From assembly GCA_014529385.2 (NCBI GenBank), contig CM043961.1:14520978-14584977 (forward strand): a DNA stretch of 64,000 nucleotides, written 5' to 3'. The notes under the pieces were generated by a model, which was given only the letters and a program-made list of their open reading frames with translations, ran no database searches and was not told the origin of the DNA. Made by a program: the position numbers and the translations under genes. Shown in pieces: positions 26,150 to 39,200 of the stretch; the stretch's first letter is position 1; each line of letters starts with the position of its first letter. This stretch comes from Adiantum capillus-veneris. Lineage: Eukaryota > Streptophyta > Polypodiopsida > Polypodiales > Pteridaceae.

Positions 26150-27198
26150 GTCGTCAATTTCCACTTGATTCGATTCCAACTTTCTGTCAAGCCACTGATT
26201 TCTCATCTGCAACCTGATTCCTGTACAATTCTTCTATAAAGACCATAGAGTTTTTGCCTACTCTCGTGATTGGTCTATGTCTATCACTTCAAATCAAGCT
26301 ATGGGAGTCAAAAATTGACTTTCAGATTCGACTTTAGTAAAAATTAAATGTTTAATCTGCAACGTGGAAACTGAGTGAACATGTACCAATTTTGATCCGA
26401 TTGAACCCAAAATTGCTCGGTGGCTTTGTATTATGTTGGTCTAACACTGTATAAGTTCAAAAGTCAAAATCGATGTCCTTGGGTAGCAGTAGTAAATAAT
26501 CGTGATTATTTACTTTTGCTAGTTTTTTGCACTTTTTGGATTGGTTTGGCAAGTATACAACTTGTTAAAAGTCCCTGGACAAGTTTAATCAAGTTTGGAC
26601 AAATTCTGACCAAGTTTATCAACTGTTTTGTGTCCGCAAACTCTGATTTCAAGAATGTGGCTTAAGTCTCACTTTTGTGATCCAAATTTCACCAAAATTG
26701 ATTTGTGGGGTCTACTTGATATGCTTAACCTTGTGATATACTCAAATGTGCAAATTTTCTCAAGTTTTGAAGTAGATATAAATAGTCGCGATTATTTACT
26801 CCAGCTACATTTTTGCAACTTTTTGTCCCCTTTTTTGTGCCTATTTTTTTTGCCCAAAAAAAATTTAGTGAGGTAAAAGCAACCATATGTTTTGGTCACC
26901 AACCCATTGAAGTTAACGGGGCATTTTATCTCATGTCCTACAAAATCTCCACTCTTATTTATATGCAATCAACCGTAAGAACTTGCTGTTTTGGGCAAAA
27001 TGCACTGGTCCATCAACTTTGGAGGCTTGTAGTGACCAAGGGATGAGAAAAATTACAAGTTTCACATTTTTTCCATATGTAGTAGTTATTGAACTATAAG
27101 CTCATGAAAGGATTTTTCAAAATGAGTGGATCTACTATGGTTTTGGAAATTTTTCCCAAAACCCTGAAAGGACACCTTTATGTCCTGTTAGGTTACCA
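26150..27198 (-). repeat. LTR-like region at the high end of element E with internal tandem repeat
   Basis: Two copies of a near-palindromic 22-mer, about 286 bp apart (26,492-26,513 and 26,778-26,799), are each followed by a similar tail (GCTA, then TTTTTGCA, then TTTTTG). This suggests a tandem repeat of about 290 bp in the LTR. A related copy sits at 15,465. Exact LTR ends are not resolved. Confidence 0.45.
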
Positions 27199-28535
27199 TT
27201 CTAGTGTTAAAGACCATAAGGTTCAGCCCATTAAGACTTCCAAGAATGCTAAGGTTCCAAAATTCAAAGATTGTGTCCAAAGGTCAAAACTTAGGAATAT
27301 TGGATGCTTTGTTTGTGTACAAAAAGTCTTCAATGAGTCCTACATAGGAGGGGGCGAGCCCTGGAAGTAGGGGACGAGAGAGAAATACAAACACACACTC
27401 ACAAGCTTCCTTCACACAAAGGAAATGAGGGACACATGTCAGCTCCCTAGGCCAGATGCCCACAAGGTGCACTCAAACCCTACTGGATGGCCATGGAGGT
27501 GGACCAAAAAGAATTAGGCTAGAGTAAATCTAGTTTAATTCATTTAAAAACACTTAATAGAAGAACCAATAAGAATTAAGCTCTCTAGAAGACTATTGGA
27601 TAGTCTCCAAAGGGGTCCAATGAGAGTTTAGTTGTATTAATTAATTACCTAAAGCTCTCACAAAAGGGGAAAGGGGGACACATGTCAGAAGGCTATCACT
27701 TATGAATCTCAATTTTCATTGGCTAAGCCTCGCATGGGCCAATGGGGTGCCTACATGAGTAAAATGGAAGAGGGGTCGACCAAGAGAGAGAGGGGGATGA
27801 ATTTTTCAAGTCATTATCACACACACACTCACACAATCTCATGTGTGGAGCAAGAAGACTCTCTCTCTCCCTCTCAAGATTTAATGGAAATCTTATCACC
27901 TACTCCAAGCTTTTGAGAAGGGAGGCCTACACCAACAACTCTTGGCTTTGTGATGCAAATCCAACCAAGAGCCAATCTTCAATGCATGCTCATCTCCTCT
28001 ACCCTACTATTTACTAAGCTATGCTATGCTAATATGACTGATTATGTGAGGAGATGTACATATTTCTCGTAAGACTACTCCTTTCTCTCAATCTACTCTC
28101 ATACCCCGCTAGCTCTCACCATCTTTGAAGGTGTGTGAGGTCTTGGGTCTGAGACCATGAGGGAAATGATGTTGTGTTTTATAAATGTTTTTCTCAGTGC
28201 TTGCAGCTTCCATCTTCATTGCACTAGCCAGTATTGAAGGAACACAAAGAATTGTATTGTAAAATGTCTCTCTTGATGGGAGAAACTTATAATACAAAGC
28301 CTTTTGGAGGGGGTACCGGCTCCATGTAAATCCGGGCCTCAACTGTTGTCAAGAGCTTAATTTCTCTCTCTTTTGAAGTATTGTTCATGCTATCTAACTA
28401 GGTTTTATGATTTTTGTTGGTCTCTCCACCCAAGGACTCTTGTAATGCTCATAAAGGAATTTATCCTAATGAATTGCTCACTATGTTCATTCTATTTTCC
28501 GCTACACACAAGTTACCAGGCCGTTAAATGTTACA
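27199..28535 (+). repeat. LTR, plus strand, no internal element attached
   Basis: The stretch aligns along nearly its whole length with 48,607-49,995 (shared landmarks: TTCAGCCCATTAAGACTTCC, GGGACACATGTCAGC, CCGCTACACACAAG, terminal GTTACA). Its 3' part is also homologous, in opposite orientation, to the LTRs of the minus-strand chromoviruses. CACTA transposase sequence follows directly at 28,536, so this LTR ends inside a CACTA remnant. No gag or primer site follows. No target-site duplication was recognised, so it may be a solo LTR or one side of a rearrangement. Confidence 0.72.
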
Positions 28536-29094
28536 GTTTTCAAGAGAGAGAAGCATGGAAGCAAGTACATGGAGGAAGAAGGGAACCCCTAGTGCCTAGA
28601 CACCTTGCATATTGTTTCCCAAATCTCATTAGTGTGGAGTGGATTCATGAGAGAATGACCAATGAAAAATCACAAGGAGAAGAGATCATCGACAAAGAAT
28701 GGGAGTATGCACGAGGTTGCGTACCAAACGTAGGGTACTCATATAACTAAACCATACTGTATAGTTTTATCTTGACTTTATCTTTGTAGTTGAGATAAAA
28801 TATATTTTCCTATTTTGTAGTGCCTTTCCTTTAACTCTATGTGGTCAAAGGGGTCGTCACTTTTGTACGATCCACAATGACGAGCGTAGAACCACCATGG
28901 ATTGTGGCATCATGGGAAACTTTGACACAGATGGTGATGAAGCCACGCACTATGGAACTATTGAAAGGATACTAAAGGTTAATTTTAGAACCTTTAATAC
29001 CTTCATCTTTTAGTCCAAGTGGTTTGCAAATGTGTCTAGATAGCATGAGAATGGCCTCCACATGGTGGACTCTAGTGTGCATCACACAAGGAGG
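28536..29094 (+). mobile_element. CACTA transposase remnant, unit 1 (C-terminal part, left half)
   Basis: The sequence parallels 39,250-39,796 at roughly nine bases in ten. Reading frames give EREAWKQVHGGRR...EWIHERM...IIDKEWEYARGCV. An intron-like gap (GTAGGGTACT... to TTTTGTAG) follows, then a DUF4216-like segment, YGTIERILKVNFRT...KWFAN...HENGLHMVDSS. It is interrupted at 29,094 by a chromovirus and resumes at 35,431. Several stop codons lie in the frame, for instance within the DUF4216 segment after FNTFIF and after NVSR, so this unit is not functional. Confidence 0.75.
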
Positions 29095-30670
29095 TGTAAT
29101 GGAAATGGCCTATTAACTTTGAGAGTAGCAGAATTAGAAAATTAAAGGTAGCACTTTTGTGAGAATACTTTGTGAACATAGAGTGTGAACTTAATTGATG
29201 GTAGCAACATAGACATAGTACTTAATTAACTTGCCATGAACAATACTTTTGCAAGAGAGAGAGTTTAGAGAACTTGACAACAGTTGAGGAAGGATTTATG
29301 TGGAGCTGTAAATCCAATAGGCATTTTTATTATAGATTCTCCCATTAAGAGAGACTTGGTATAATGCAATTTTTGTTTCCTTGTGACCTAGGTGATGCAA
29401 TGAAGATGGCAAGATTCATGCATCACGAGCATAACATCAACTTTGCAAAAATAATTAACTATCCCAAGCCTTAGTCCCACGGCCTCAAACCCCTTCAAAG
29501 GTGGAGAGAGCTTGTGATGAATGAGGGTAGGGAAGAGGAAGAATAAAAATTTCATAGGAGAAAGAACTAGTTCCTCACTTATCATCACTCTTCTTCCTAC
29601 CCTAGCATACATAATAGCATAGTAAGGAAGATGGAGAAGATGGCAAGCTTAAGCATTGAAGCATGGCTCTTGTTGGATTTTCATTCCATACCCAAGAGTG
29701 TTGGTGTAGGCTCTCAACTTCTCTACTTGCATGGAGAAGGAGATGGGGCTCTTGCACTTTGAACTTCACACAACTAGAGTGTGTGTGGGAGAGTATACCC
29801 CCCAGGCATGCCCCTAGCTTCATTGGTCAACACCCTTGTAGCTCATGCTTGAAGGTCATTGGACCCCTCCAGACCTAGCCAATCACAATCAAGAGGCATT
29901 ACAAGCAACAAGGGTAGTCTTGGGACAAGTTTCCCCCTTTTTCCTTTCAGAGAGAGGACTGGATAAATGCAAAAACAATTAATTAAATCCACTAAATTAT
30001 CATTGGACCCCTTGGAAGTCCAACAATTAGGCTTTAGGCACACAATGAGGGTAGCATGAGGAGGACCTTGAAAAGTGTCCCTTTAGCTTTCTTTTGTACC
30101 AAGCTTGCCATGTGTGATTGTGTGTGTGTGTTCTCTCTCATTCCCCATCTTGTAGGGCTCACCCCCTCCTTGTAGGGATAGTTGTTGACTTTTGCACACC
30201 TTACCTTGAAGCACCTTAGTCATCAAGCATGACAAAGCATCTCTCTCAAGCTTGGGTAGTGTTCCCACAAGCACCTCAAGCTCCCTAGTTGGCAAGCACG
30301 TCAAGCACCTTAGTCATCAAGCACAACAAACACCTCAAGCACCTTAGTCATTAAGAATGACAAGCACCTTAAGTCTGGGCCGAGTTCCCACCTCAAGCTT
30401 AGCCCTAGCTTACCTAAGGTCAAAGGACTTTTACACTAACCTTTGAAGGTATTTAATGAAGCTAGCCCTAAGGTCTTTAAGCTCCATTAGCATTTCTATT
30501 CGATAGACCACCATCTCCCGTTTGAACCCATTACCTTTGGTCCGTGCTCAGATGCATCTAAAGCACATACCTATATTCTAACCCTTATTCCCGTCTATTC
30601 TTCCACATTAAATGATCAAATTAATACAAGAAAATCATTTGGGTTGGTTAGTTATTATATTTTTATGACA
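29095..30670 (-). repeat. 3' LTR of chromovirus B
   Basis: On the plus strand it begins TGTAATGG and ends TTTTATGACA. The purine-rich tract of the minus strand (complement of ACCTCTCTCTT) sits directly inside it at 30,673-30,683. It carries the CAAGCACCTCAAGCAC minisatellite at about 30,205-30,375, which is absent from the partner LTR; that accounts for the length difference (1,576 against 1,243 bp). Confidence 0.88.
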
Positions 30671-33600
30671 TTACCTCTCTCTTGAAATCATAGTCGTCGT
30701 CAACTATGAGGTAGAAGGGATAAAGCGTTAGTCATTAGTCAATCTTTCTTAGCGGGTAGAGGAGCCCTTTTTACCCTACGGCATGTTTCCAAGTTGGATG
30801 ACTAATCCATTTGTTGCTTGGGAGACATAGCTGCCGCACGCATGTTTGCTCTTTAGTCCATTTCATTCTTCCAAGTAGAGTGACAAGTTCTACTTGGTGT
30901 TTGAGGGACTTCATCATCACAAACATGATTCTAAGTATGCATACTACTTAAATTTGTGCACAATAAAAAGAGAGAACTAGTCTTATATGAGAAAAACATT
31001 TGCTTACTTTGATGTAGCATTGTAAGCATTGACAAGGTTCATATTGTCCTTTCGTTGTGTTCCTTGCATCCATTTGGCATCTTCAAAAGGATAATTTTGG
31101 ATCTTAATAAGATACCATCAGATAGTCTTACCATGTCATAGTACCTTGTCTTCATGTCGAAGGATAGCTTCGGGTTGTAGCGCCTCTTCTTAGTCTTCAA
31201 TTATTGGCTCACTTGGTGGCTCTCCTTTGTAGGGCTTAAGTAGGCTCACATGAAAAGCATTGTGTATGAGCCAATGGTTGGGCAGCTTGAGTTGATAAGC
31301 CATCTCATTGATGGGCTTCAAGATTTGAAAAGGACCATAGCATCTTTTTGCTAATTTAGCATAATACTTTTGATGGCCCGTAGGATTTTTGCTCGTCCTT
31401 TTCATCATTGAAGCCTTAGGAAATTTAAGTAATACCCAATCCTTTTCTTTGAATGTTAAGGCCCTTCTGCACTTGTCATCAGAGCAGCTTTTTTCCTTTG
31501 TTGAGAGATGGATATAGTCTCCTTAATCTTTCAAAAAAATTCTTGTAGGTCAAGGCTATACTCATCGATAGCAAAGATCTTCCCATGTACTTTAAGTAGC
31601 AAGGGACTTTTAGGTCTTCCCTCAACTATTTCAAAAGGTGCTTTTCCCATATAAGTATGTATAGTATTATTGTACGCATACTCTACAAGAGGTAAGTACT
31701 TTTCCCATTATGAGTATTGATATACTTCTGTAACATAAGTCTTTAGTAGATCAAGAATCATAATATTGGTTATCTCACTTTGCCATCCGTTTGTGGGTGA
31801 AGGTTTGAAGAGAAATTCAATCTTGTACATAGATTTTCAAAGAGACCTTTCCAAAAATTATTGGTCCTTTTAGGATCTCTATTTGACACGATGGATGTTG
31901 TCAACCCATGGTGTTTGCAAATCTGTGATATGAAGAGAGTTGCCATTTGGTGTGTGTTAATAGTCTTTTTGATAGGAATAAAGTGTGCTTGCTTGCTAAA
32001 CCTGTCAAATATTGTCCATATTCTCGTATTCCCATGGATAGACTTGGGTAATTCAAACATAGAATCCATGGTGGTTGAACCATGGTGCCCCTAGGATAGC
32101 ATCCTCGTGTTGGAGAGGGGAGATGAAAAAATCTTCTTTCTTGACATAGCTTTGGACATGGAGACTCAACTTCCCAATCAAGGGAGTAACGGAGGCTCAC
32201 TGTCCCTTGATAGCAGTGTCGGCCATTATAGCACCTCCCATCTTGAAAGCTTGAATGCCCAACTTGGTGGCCAACTCCGTGGATATGAAGTTGTGAGTAG
32301 AGCCACGGTCAAACAAGATGAAGACATCATGCTCCCTTACCTTTCCCCAAGCATAGAAGAGAGGTGCACCGTTGCAATGATCATAATCTTTTGGAGCTTC
32401 GACGGTGGAAGCCCTAGGAGTTTCATTGGGAGAATTTTTCTTGGGGTAAGAATGATAGCCATGTCCTTGCTCCCCACACTTAAAACATTTATGGTCCTTG
32501 CTAAAAGCTTCAAGATCTTCATGAGAGGCTTGGTTTTTACCTTTGTAAACTCCCTTCTCCTTGGACCGATTGTTGTTGTTGTTGTTGGAATTTCCTTGCC
32601 AGGAAGAATTTTGGGCATTGGTTTTTCCCTTTGAATTATTTCTATCTTTGTTTTCCATGGGCTTGACATTCCATCTAGCCCCTTGGTGGAAATTGATGCA
32701 TGAAGCAACCATGGTGTGGTGGATTACTTCGGTGATAGAACCAGGCCGTTGAGAGTTGACATACTCGGCCATCTCTTCAGGTAATCCCACACAAAATTGT
32801 TGCTTTTTCTCGGTAAAGTCTATCTTTTGGAAAATAGTATCCCTGAGATGTAAATCCCAAAACTTGTCTACATATTTTTGAGTAGACTCATGAGAGAGAA
32901 GCTTCAAGATTTGCCATTTGGTGAGCACTTTGTCCTTTGCATTGCTTGCAAGGAATGGATTCATGATTGAAACTCGTAGAGTTTTCCATGTCTTTGGGAA
33001 TTCTTCATTTCCAAGAAGGCTAGCCCACCACTGACAAGCCAATTTCTGGAAGTGCATAGCTACATGGTGTAGCTTGAGAACTCCCTAAAGACCTCGTCTC
33101 CAAAGGACACATCAAATTGCTGGATGAAGGCCAATACTTTGTCGATGGCACCAAAGGTGCCATCATAGGTGAGAAAAGAGATACTCTTTCTTCCCTCTGT
33201 GAACTTCTTGAGCTTTTGTGACCTTCGCCATGCACGGTATGATTTGCAATGTCCTTTCCTCTTGTATTCTCTAGGAGAGTAGCCATAGATTTTGTCGAAA
33301 GCGGAGAAAGGTGAAGAAGAAGGAGAAGATGGTGACCTCTTTCTTGCCCTTTTCTTCCTTTGTTTCCTCTCTTCCCTTTTGGAGTGACAAGGAGGACTTT
33401 GTGTTGATCTCTTACTCTTGGGATGAGTTGGCGATCGTTTAGACCGTCGTCTTTGTGGAGACACATATTCAAAAGAACTGAAAGTTTCATTATTTTCTTG
33501 CTCTTGGGATTCCTCCTCTTGTATGAGAGAGAGTCTTCTTTTGGGGGTCTCTTCAAGAGGCCTCCTAAGCTCTCTCTCTTCTTGGAGAGGAAAGGACATT

Positions 33601-34187
33601 CCATAAGCACGAAGTTGTTGAGTAACTTCGGCTTGCAAAGCAGGATTGCCCATATCTTCCAGCAGCCTAGTAACAAGATAATTGACGAACATGTGGGCAT
33701 CATCATTAGCACCTTCATGTGTAAAATCAAAGTTATCAATCTTCATTCTACTCTCTTGGTTATTATTATCCATGCTAATTATACTTATTTCTTTACTTAG
33801 TGTATGCTTTGGCAATCCAAAACCTTAGTTGCCACTCCTCTTAGACGTTAAAAATAATCTCTTAAGTATCTACACCCATGGCTCAAACTGGTTAATTATA
33901 GAGAGTTGTGGAGTGGGTCTAATATTGCAGAATTTCTGAGGGCTAGCTCCTTTTAGACTCCTTATGGATAAATAATGCTAAAGCCGTAGGCAAGTCTAAA
34001 AAGAACCCATTGTTAAGTCCAAAGCTCCCAAGGTGTGCACCATATCCCACATAGTGGGCTCAATAAAACCAATAATAGATCATAGTCCCACTTACCCTAC
34101 TATAATTAAAAAAATCAACCATTTATAGGCTACTTAAGGACCTCTCTTCTTAAGCAATAAAAGAGAAACCAAATGCTCTGATACCAA

Positions 34188-35430
34188 TGTAATGGAAATG
34201 GCCTATTAACTTTGAGAGTAGCGGAATTAGGAAATTAAAGGTAGCACTTTTGTGAGAATATTTTCTGAGCATAGAGGGTGAAATTAATTGATGGTAGTAA
34301 CATAGACATAGTACTTAGTTAACTTGGCATAAACTATATTTTTCCAAGAGAGATAGTTTAGAGAACTTGACAACAATTGAGGACCGGATTTATGTGAAGC
34401 CGGTTTCCCCTCTAATAGGCATTTGTATCATGGATTCTCCCATTAAGAGAGACATGGTACAATACAATATTTGTGTTACTTGTTACCTAGGTGATGCAAT
34501 GAATATGGAAAGCTTCATGCATCACGAGCATAACATCAACTTTGCAAAAATCATTAACTATCCCAAGCCTCAATCCCAAGGCCTCACACACCTTCGAAGG
34601 TGGAGAGAGCTAGTGGGGAATGAGGGTAGGGAAGAGGAAGAAGTAACATATCATAGGAGAAAGAAATAGTTCCTCACTTCACTCTTCTTGCTAGCATACA
34701 TAATAGCATAGTAATGAAGATGCAGAAGATGGCAAGCATGGCTCTTGGTTGGATTTGCACTCCATAGCGAACAGTGTTGGTGTAGGCTCTCAACATCTCT
34801 ACTGGCGTGGAGAAGAGATGGAGCTCTTGCACTTTGCACTTTACACAATTAGAGTGTGTGTGAGTGTGTCTGGGAGAGTATACCCCCCAAGCATGCCCCT
34901 AGCTTCCATGGTCCACCCCCCGCTTGTAGCTCATGCTTGACGATCATTGGACCCCTCCGGGCCTAGTCAATCACAATCAAGAGACATTACAAGCAACAAG
35001 GGTAGTGTTGGGACAAGTGTCTCCCCCTTCCCCTTTGACAGAGAGTACTAGATAAATTCAAAAACAATTAAGTAAATCCACCAAATTATCATTGGACCCC
35101 TTGGAAGGCCAACCAATAAGCTTTAGGCACACCATGAGGACAACATGAGCAGGAGATTGATAAGTGTTCCTTTTTCATTCTTTGTACCAAGCTTACACTA
35201 ACCTTTGGAGGTCTTCTATGAAGCTAACACTAAGGTCTTTAAGCTCCATTAGAGTTGCTATTGCATAGACCACCTCCCATTTGGACCCATTACCTTGGTA
35301 CCGTGCTAATATGCATCTAAAGCACATACCTATATTCTAACACTTGTTCCCGTTTATTCTTCCACATTAAATGATCAATTTAATATGAGAAAATCATTTG
35401 GGTTGGTTAGTTATTAGATTTTTATGATGG
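34188..35430 (-). repeat. 5' LTR of chromovirus B
   Basis: It starts TGTAATGG directly next to the primer site at 34,175-34,187 and is followed at its outer end by the GGAGG target repeat. It is homologous to 29,095-30,670 and 58,234-59,880. Confidence 0.87.
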
Positions 35431-35900
35431 GGAGGTATGAAAATTTAGTTTTTCCATGTAGTTGTTAGCAAGTGAGTGACTACCTTTTTTTTTTCTTATT
35501 TGCTTGTAATATTAATTATACCAATATTACTCACTTTGAGCTTCTCTTCTATAGGTCATCTATATCCTAGGAATCCACCAACCAAAGCTTTGGTTCATAA
35601 TTCCCATAACACCTCGGGGGAGAATCATTTTTTCCACTAATGAAGTGGAGACCATCTTCGACCCTCTTCCACCTCCTACTTTGGATGAGGGGGAGACAGA
35701 GGAGAGGGATGTCAATGAATCAAGTCTAGATGTTGCAAGTCTTAGAGAGGATGATTGTCATGATGATGAAGATGATGAGATGGATTGGTCGTGTCATCCA
35801 TTCATCTCTCTCTCCCCCCTCTTCCTCTCTCTACTTTTGTGAAACATGCTAAATTATGTTAATCAAGTGATGGTGATAAGTTTAGTTGTAACCAAGTGTA
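35431..35900 (+). mobile_element. CACTA transposase remnant, unit 1 (acidic C-terminal part, right half)
   Basis: This resumes the sequence broken at 29,094 and parallels 39,792-40,250. An intron-like stretch ends at CTTCTATAG (about 35,555). Coding-like sequence follows: METIFDPLPPPTLDEGETEE and an acidic tail, DDCHDDEDDEMD. Taken with 28,536-29,094 it forms the C-terminal end of a TNP2-type transposase. The unit lacks its own TNP2 core upstream. Confidence 0.72.
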
Positions 35901-36074
35901 ATCCTGCATAGCTAACTAGCATTCCATGTTTTCATATCTCTTTTTTTAAAATTTGAAAATTTCATATAATGTTCTTTAAGTTTTATTAAGAGGAGGGAAA
36001 CACCAAAAATTGAGAGGGGGGATGTTTCAGCCAAAATTTGAATGTTTAGGTGCTAAATCGTGCTTCGATAATAA

Positions 36075-36180
36075 ACCTCCCTCTCTCTCTCTCCCTATCT
36101 TTCTCTCTCCCTCTCTTTCTCTATTCTCTCTCTCCCTCTCATTCTATCTCTCTCTCCCTCTCTTTTCCTATCCCTCATTC
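36075..36180. repeat. Imperfect (CT)n microsatellite
   Basis: CTCTCTCCC/TATCT-type imperfect pyrimidine tract of about 100 bp lying between the two CACTA units. Confidence 0.85.
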
Positions 36181-36299
36181 CGCTTTATTCTCTTTGAATT
36201 TTTAGTCATTTCTCTTTTCTTATTGAAATAGGTAATTGACACTATTTTGTCTAATTAATTGTTTATTTTTTAGGACAAATAACATTTTTTTTAAAAATT

Positions 36300-39200
36300 A
36301 TAATCTCTCTTTCGTGCATGTGCAGAACGATTGGGATGATTGTGGGCCTCCAAACGTCTCTAAAGGTGATCAGTGGCTCAAGGACAAACTCCCTCGTTCT
36401 TGTGCAAGTGCAAAAGGGCAATCCTTTGCTTGAGGCACATTTCTTGGGAGCACGTGGAGAAGGAAGGGCTTTAGCATCCTAAAAAAAGAACTCGGAGAGA
36501 TGAGAGCGCCACTCACCTCTTGCTTGAGGAGGTGCCACATTGGTCGATGTTCGATGGTGATGCGTCGGCACACAAGGTTGAACGACAAGGACAAGAGCTA
36601 TTGGAATAATTAGGCATGACACATGGTGATCCTCCCACTAGCTCTACTTTGACAACTCATCCTCTCGTGTCTCAGTCGCACTTTGAGGTAGAGGATGAGC
36701 ACATGGTCGACATGTACTCATCACACATGTTCGACATGTGTGATGAGTTACTCGCTCACGAACACGATGATGTGAGGAGGATTGTCGGCTATGCACTCGA
36801 CATGCAGCGACAATAGAGGACAAATTGCTGAAGAGTGCGCGGACACCTCTTCAGGATGGTGGACAATACTCACTACTCTGGGCATCATTGGAAGTCCTCA
36901 ACTTGCAAGTATAATTTGGTTGGAGCAATGCAAGTGTCAATGCACTCCTTGGGTAAGTTCATTATATGGATTTTTATACATCTCTCTCGCTTCATGGTGC
37001 CTTCTTGCAATTGTATTAATTAATACACTTGTTTGTTGTAGTTTGATGGGAAAAATATTGCCAAAAGATCACCACATGCCTCCAGATTGTTGCCAATCTA
37101 GATCATATGTCATTGCACTTGGCATGGAGTAATAGCACATCCATGCGTGTGTCAAGAATTGCATACTATACCACAATGAGCACGCACATGCTACCTCATG
37201 TCCCGTGTGTGGGGAAGCACACTACAAAACTGGAGTAGGCAGGGTGCACCTACCCCACAAGGTATTGGTCCCTTGCATTCAACACATGTTTAAAAGTAGG
37301 TCTACTACGGAGCTCTCACATGGTGGCACGCCAACCATTGCTTGAATGATGGAAGGATGTGTGTCCCCATCAATTTACCTGCATGGAGGCACATCAAAAC
37401 TCAATGGCTAGGTTTTGTGTTGGAGCCTCAACACTTGAGCCTTCGGTTAGCAAGTGATGGTGTCAAACGCTTTGGTACTAATTCTGCCTCATGGAGCACT
37501 TGGCCTATAGTGATCGTCCACTACAATATTCCACCATGGGAGACAACCAAGAAGGGCAATATACTTCTTCCCTTAGTTGTGCGAGGGAAGTACAATGTCT
37601 AATATTGATGTTTACCTTGAGCCCCTCATCAAGGAGTTGCAGGAGTTATGGAGAGGAATTCCTGTTGTAGATGCCTCACCTGCAAAGATAGGAAGAGAAG
37701 CCATTGTGAGGGGAATCCTTATGAGGACTATGCACAAATATCCTAGTCTTGGAGAGGTTTTTGGTATCTTTCTTTCCCTTCTCTCTCTATTCTCTCTCCC
37801 TTTAGTTTGAAGCTTATCTCTAATGATATGATATGTATGCAGGGTTTTCCACATCAGGCCACGATGCATGTCCTACTCGTGGGCCATCATTGGCGACAGA
37901 GAGGTTGGATGCCTTGCACAAATTAATCTATCCAAACAACCATTATTTATTACCCCAAGGTCATAGCAGGCACAATGCTCCAACAAATGGGAAGACACCT
38001 CAAAAGCTCACGATGGAAAATTGGGCAACCATTTGGGAAGAGCATTACATCAACAATCCGGCTCGGAGTACTCCACCAAAAGGTATGTCAAGGTATTCCA
38101 TATTTTTAAGGCTTCCATATTGAAAGGACTTAGAAATACAACACCTCTTGGATCCCATGCACGTATTCAAGAATGTAGCCCACACCCCGTGGCACCACAT
38201 TATTGGCAAGAAGGACTCATTGGGGGCGAGGGAGGATTTGAGGGTCTTGAAACATCTCCCCGTCTCTGGTACTCCTTCCCCTAATGGGAATATTCTGCTT
38301 CCGAAAGCACCATGGATGCTAGCAAAAGAAGAACTGAACAAAGTGAAGGATACTATTGTGGCTATTCGCACACCAACATGATACATGAGGTCACTAAAGG
38401 GAGCTTTTACAAAAGGGAAGAAAGGTGGAAGGGTTCAATTGTATGGGTTGAAGTCCCATGATTGACACAAGATGATTTTGGTTAATGTCCCTTTCTCTAT
38501 CTTGAGGAGCTCTATTGTTTGTTCTTTAGGACACATATGATTTGCGTGTATGGATTTCCCTCACTTTCCCTTCCTCTAATTTACATTGTAGTTCATTCTA
38601 CCGGTGAATATGTGTATATACCGGGACACGAAAGTAAAGGATGCTATTTTAAAACTTGGAGAGCTAGTAAGGTACACCACAAGACTCCACTCAACAAAAT
38701 TTTTTTATGTAAACAATAACCTCAACTAGCACTTAGTGTATTCTTGTGTGTTTTCTTGCAGATTTGTGAGCTCCAAGGAAATTGAAATAGATGCTATCCT
38801 TGTTGCTCAAACACTTGCAACCGAAATTGTGTATGCTATTGAGGATGCATTTTGTCCATCGGTCCTTCTTGATCAAATACACTTCTTGGTTCACGTGGTT
38901 GAGGAGATCACTATATGTGGATTATTGCACGCATGGTGGATTTAGAGAGGTTTTTAAATACTCTCAAATATTTTGTGCTGCTACGGTCTCAACTAGAGGC
39001 ATCTATGGCCGAAGGGTGGATTGTGCAAGAGGCATTTTTTTCCATCTCAGAGTATTTGGCACAAGTTGATCCTTCAATGCCTCACATGTGATCAGACAAG
39101 GAAGATGCAAGGATGACTTTGCACTTGCCAAGTGAAAAGGGAAAATTATTTAACATGGATATGAATCTATCCCGAGTGGTCAATAACTTTTGTATTCTCA

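Larger units (their letters stand above)
14940..27198 (-). mobile_element. Ty3/gypsy fossil E (non-chromodomain, minus strand)
   Basis: In element order (high to low): LTR-like DNA with a repeated palindromic motif (about 26.2-27.1 kb); a large gag region starting MNLRSGRVLGNQG (26,102) and ending with a zinc knuckle CHNCGADDHTKNEC (about 23,885-23,930); protease with LDSGTDIAIA (about 22,590); reverse transcriptase (21,208-20,400) with YMDDLCVHS and FGLTNALATFQRLM; RNase H (to about 19,940); integrase with a zinc-binding HHCC part, CDACQRSK, and a core with WGIDFFGPI (19,343-18,657), then a C-terminal GAVKLSTLDGEP segment; and a second protease-like region. LTR-like DNA follows from about 16,880 to 14,940. 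There is no chromodomain. It is broken in roughly a dozen places. LTR limits are approximate. Confidence 0.78.
29095..35430 (-). mobile_element. Chromovirus fossil B inserted in the CACTA remnant
   Basis: The copy is flanked by a 5-bp target duplication GGAGG (29,090-29,094 and 35,431-35,435). In element order: 5' LTR 35,430-34,188; primer site 34,187-34,175 (complement of initiator Met-tRNA); gag starting about 33,815 with a serine/arginine-rich stretch and a zinc knuckle CFKCGEQGHGYHSCP-like near 32,470; a protease-end segment; integrase segments (32,100-31,190); end of pol near 31,010; 3' LTR 30,670-29,095. Reverse transcriptase was not seen. In the first 140 aligned bases the two LTRs differ at about 10 places, so the insertion is old. 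The copy is broken. Confidence 0.88.
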
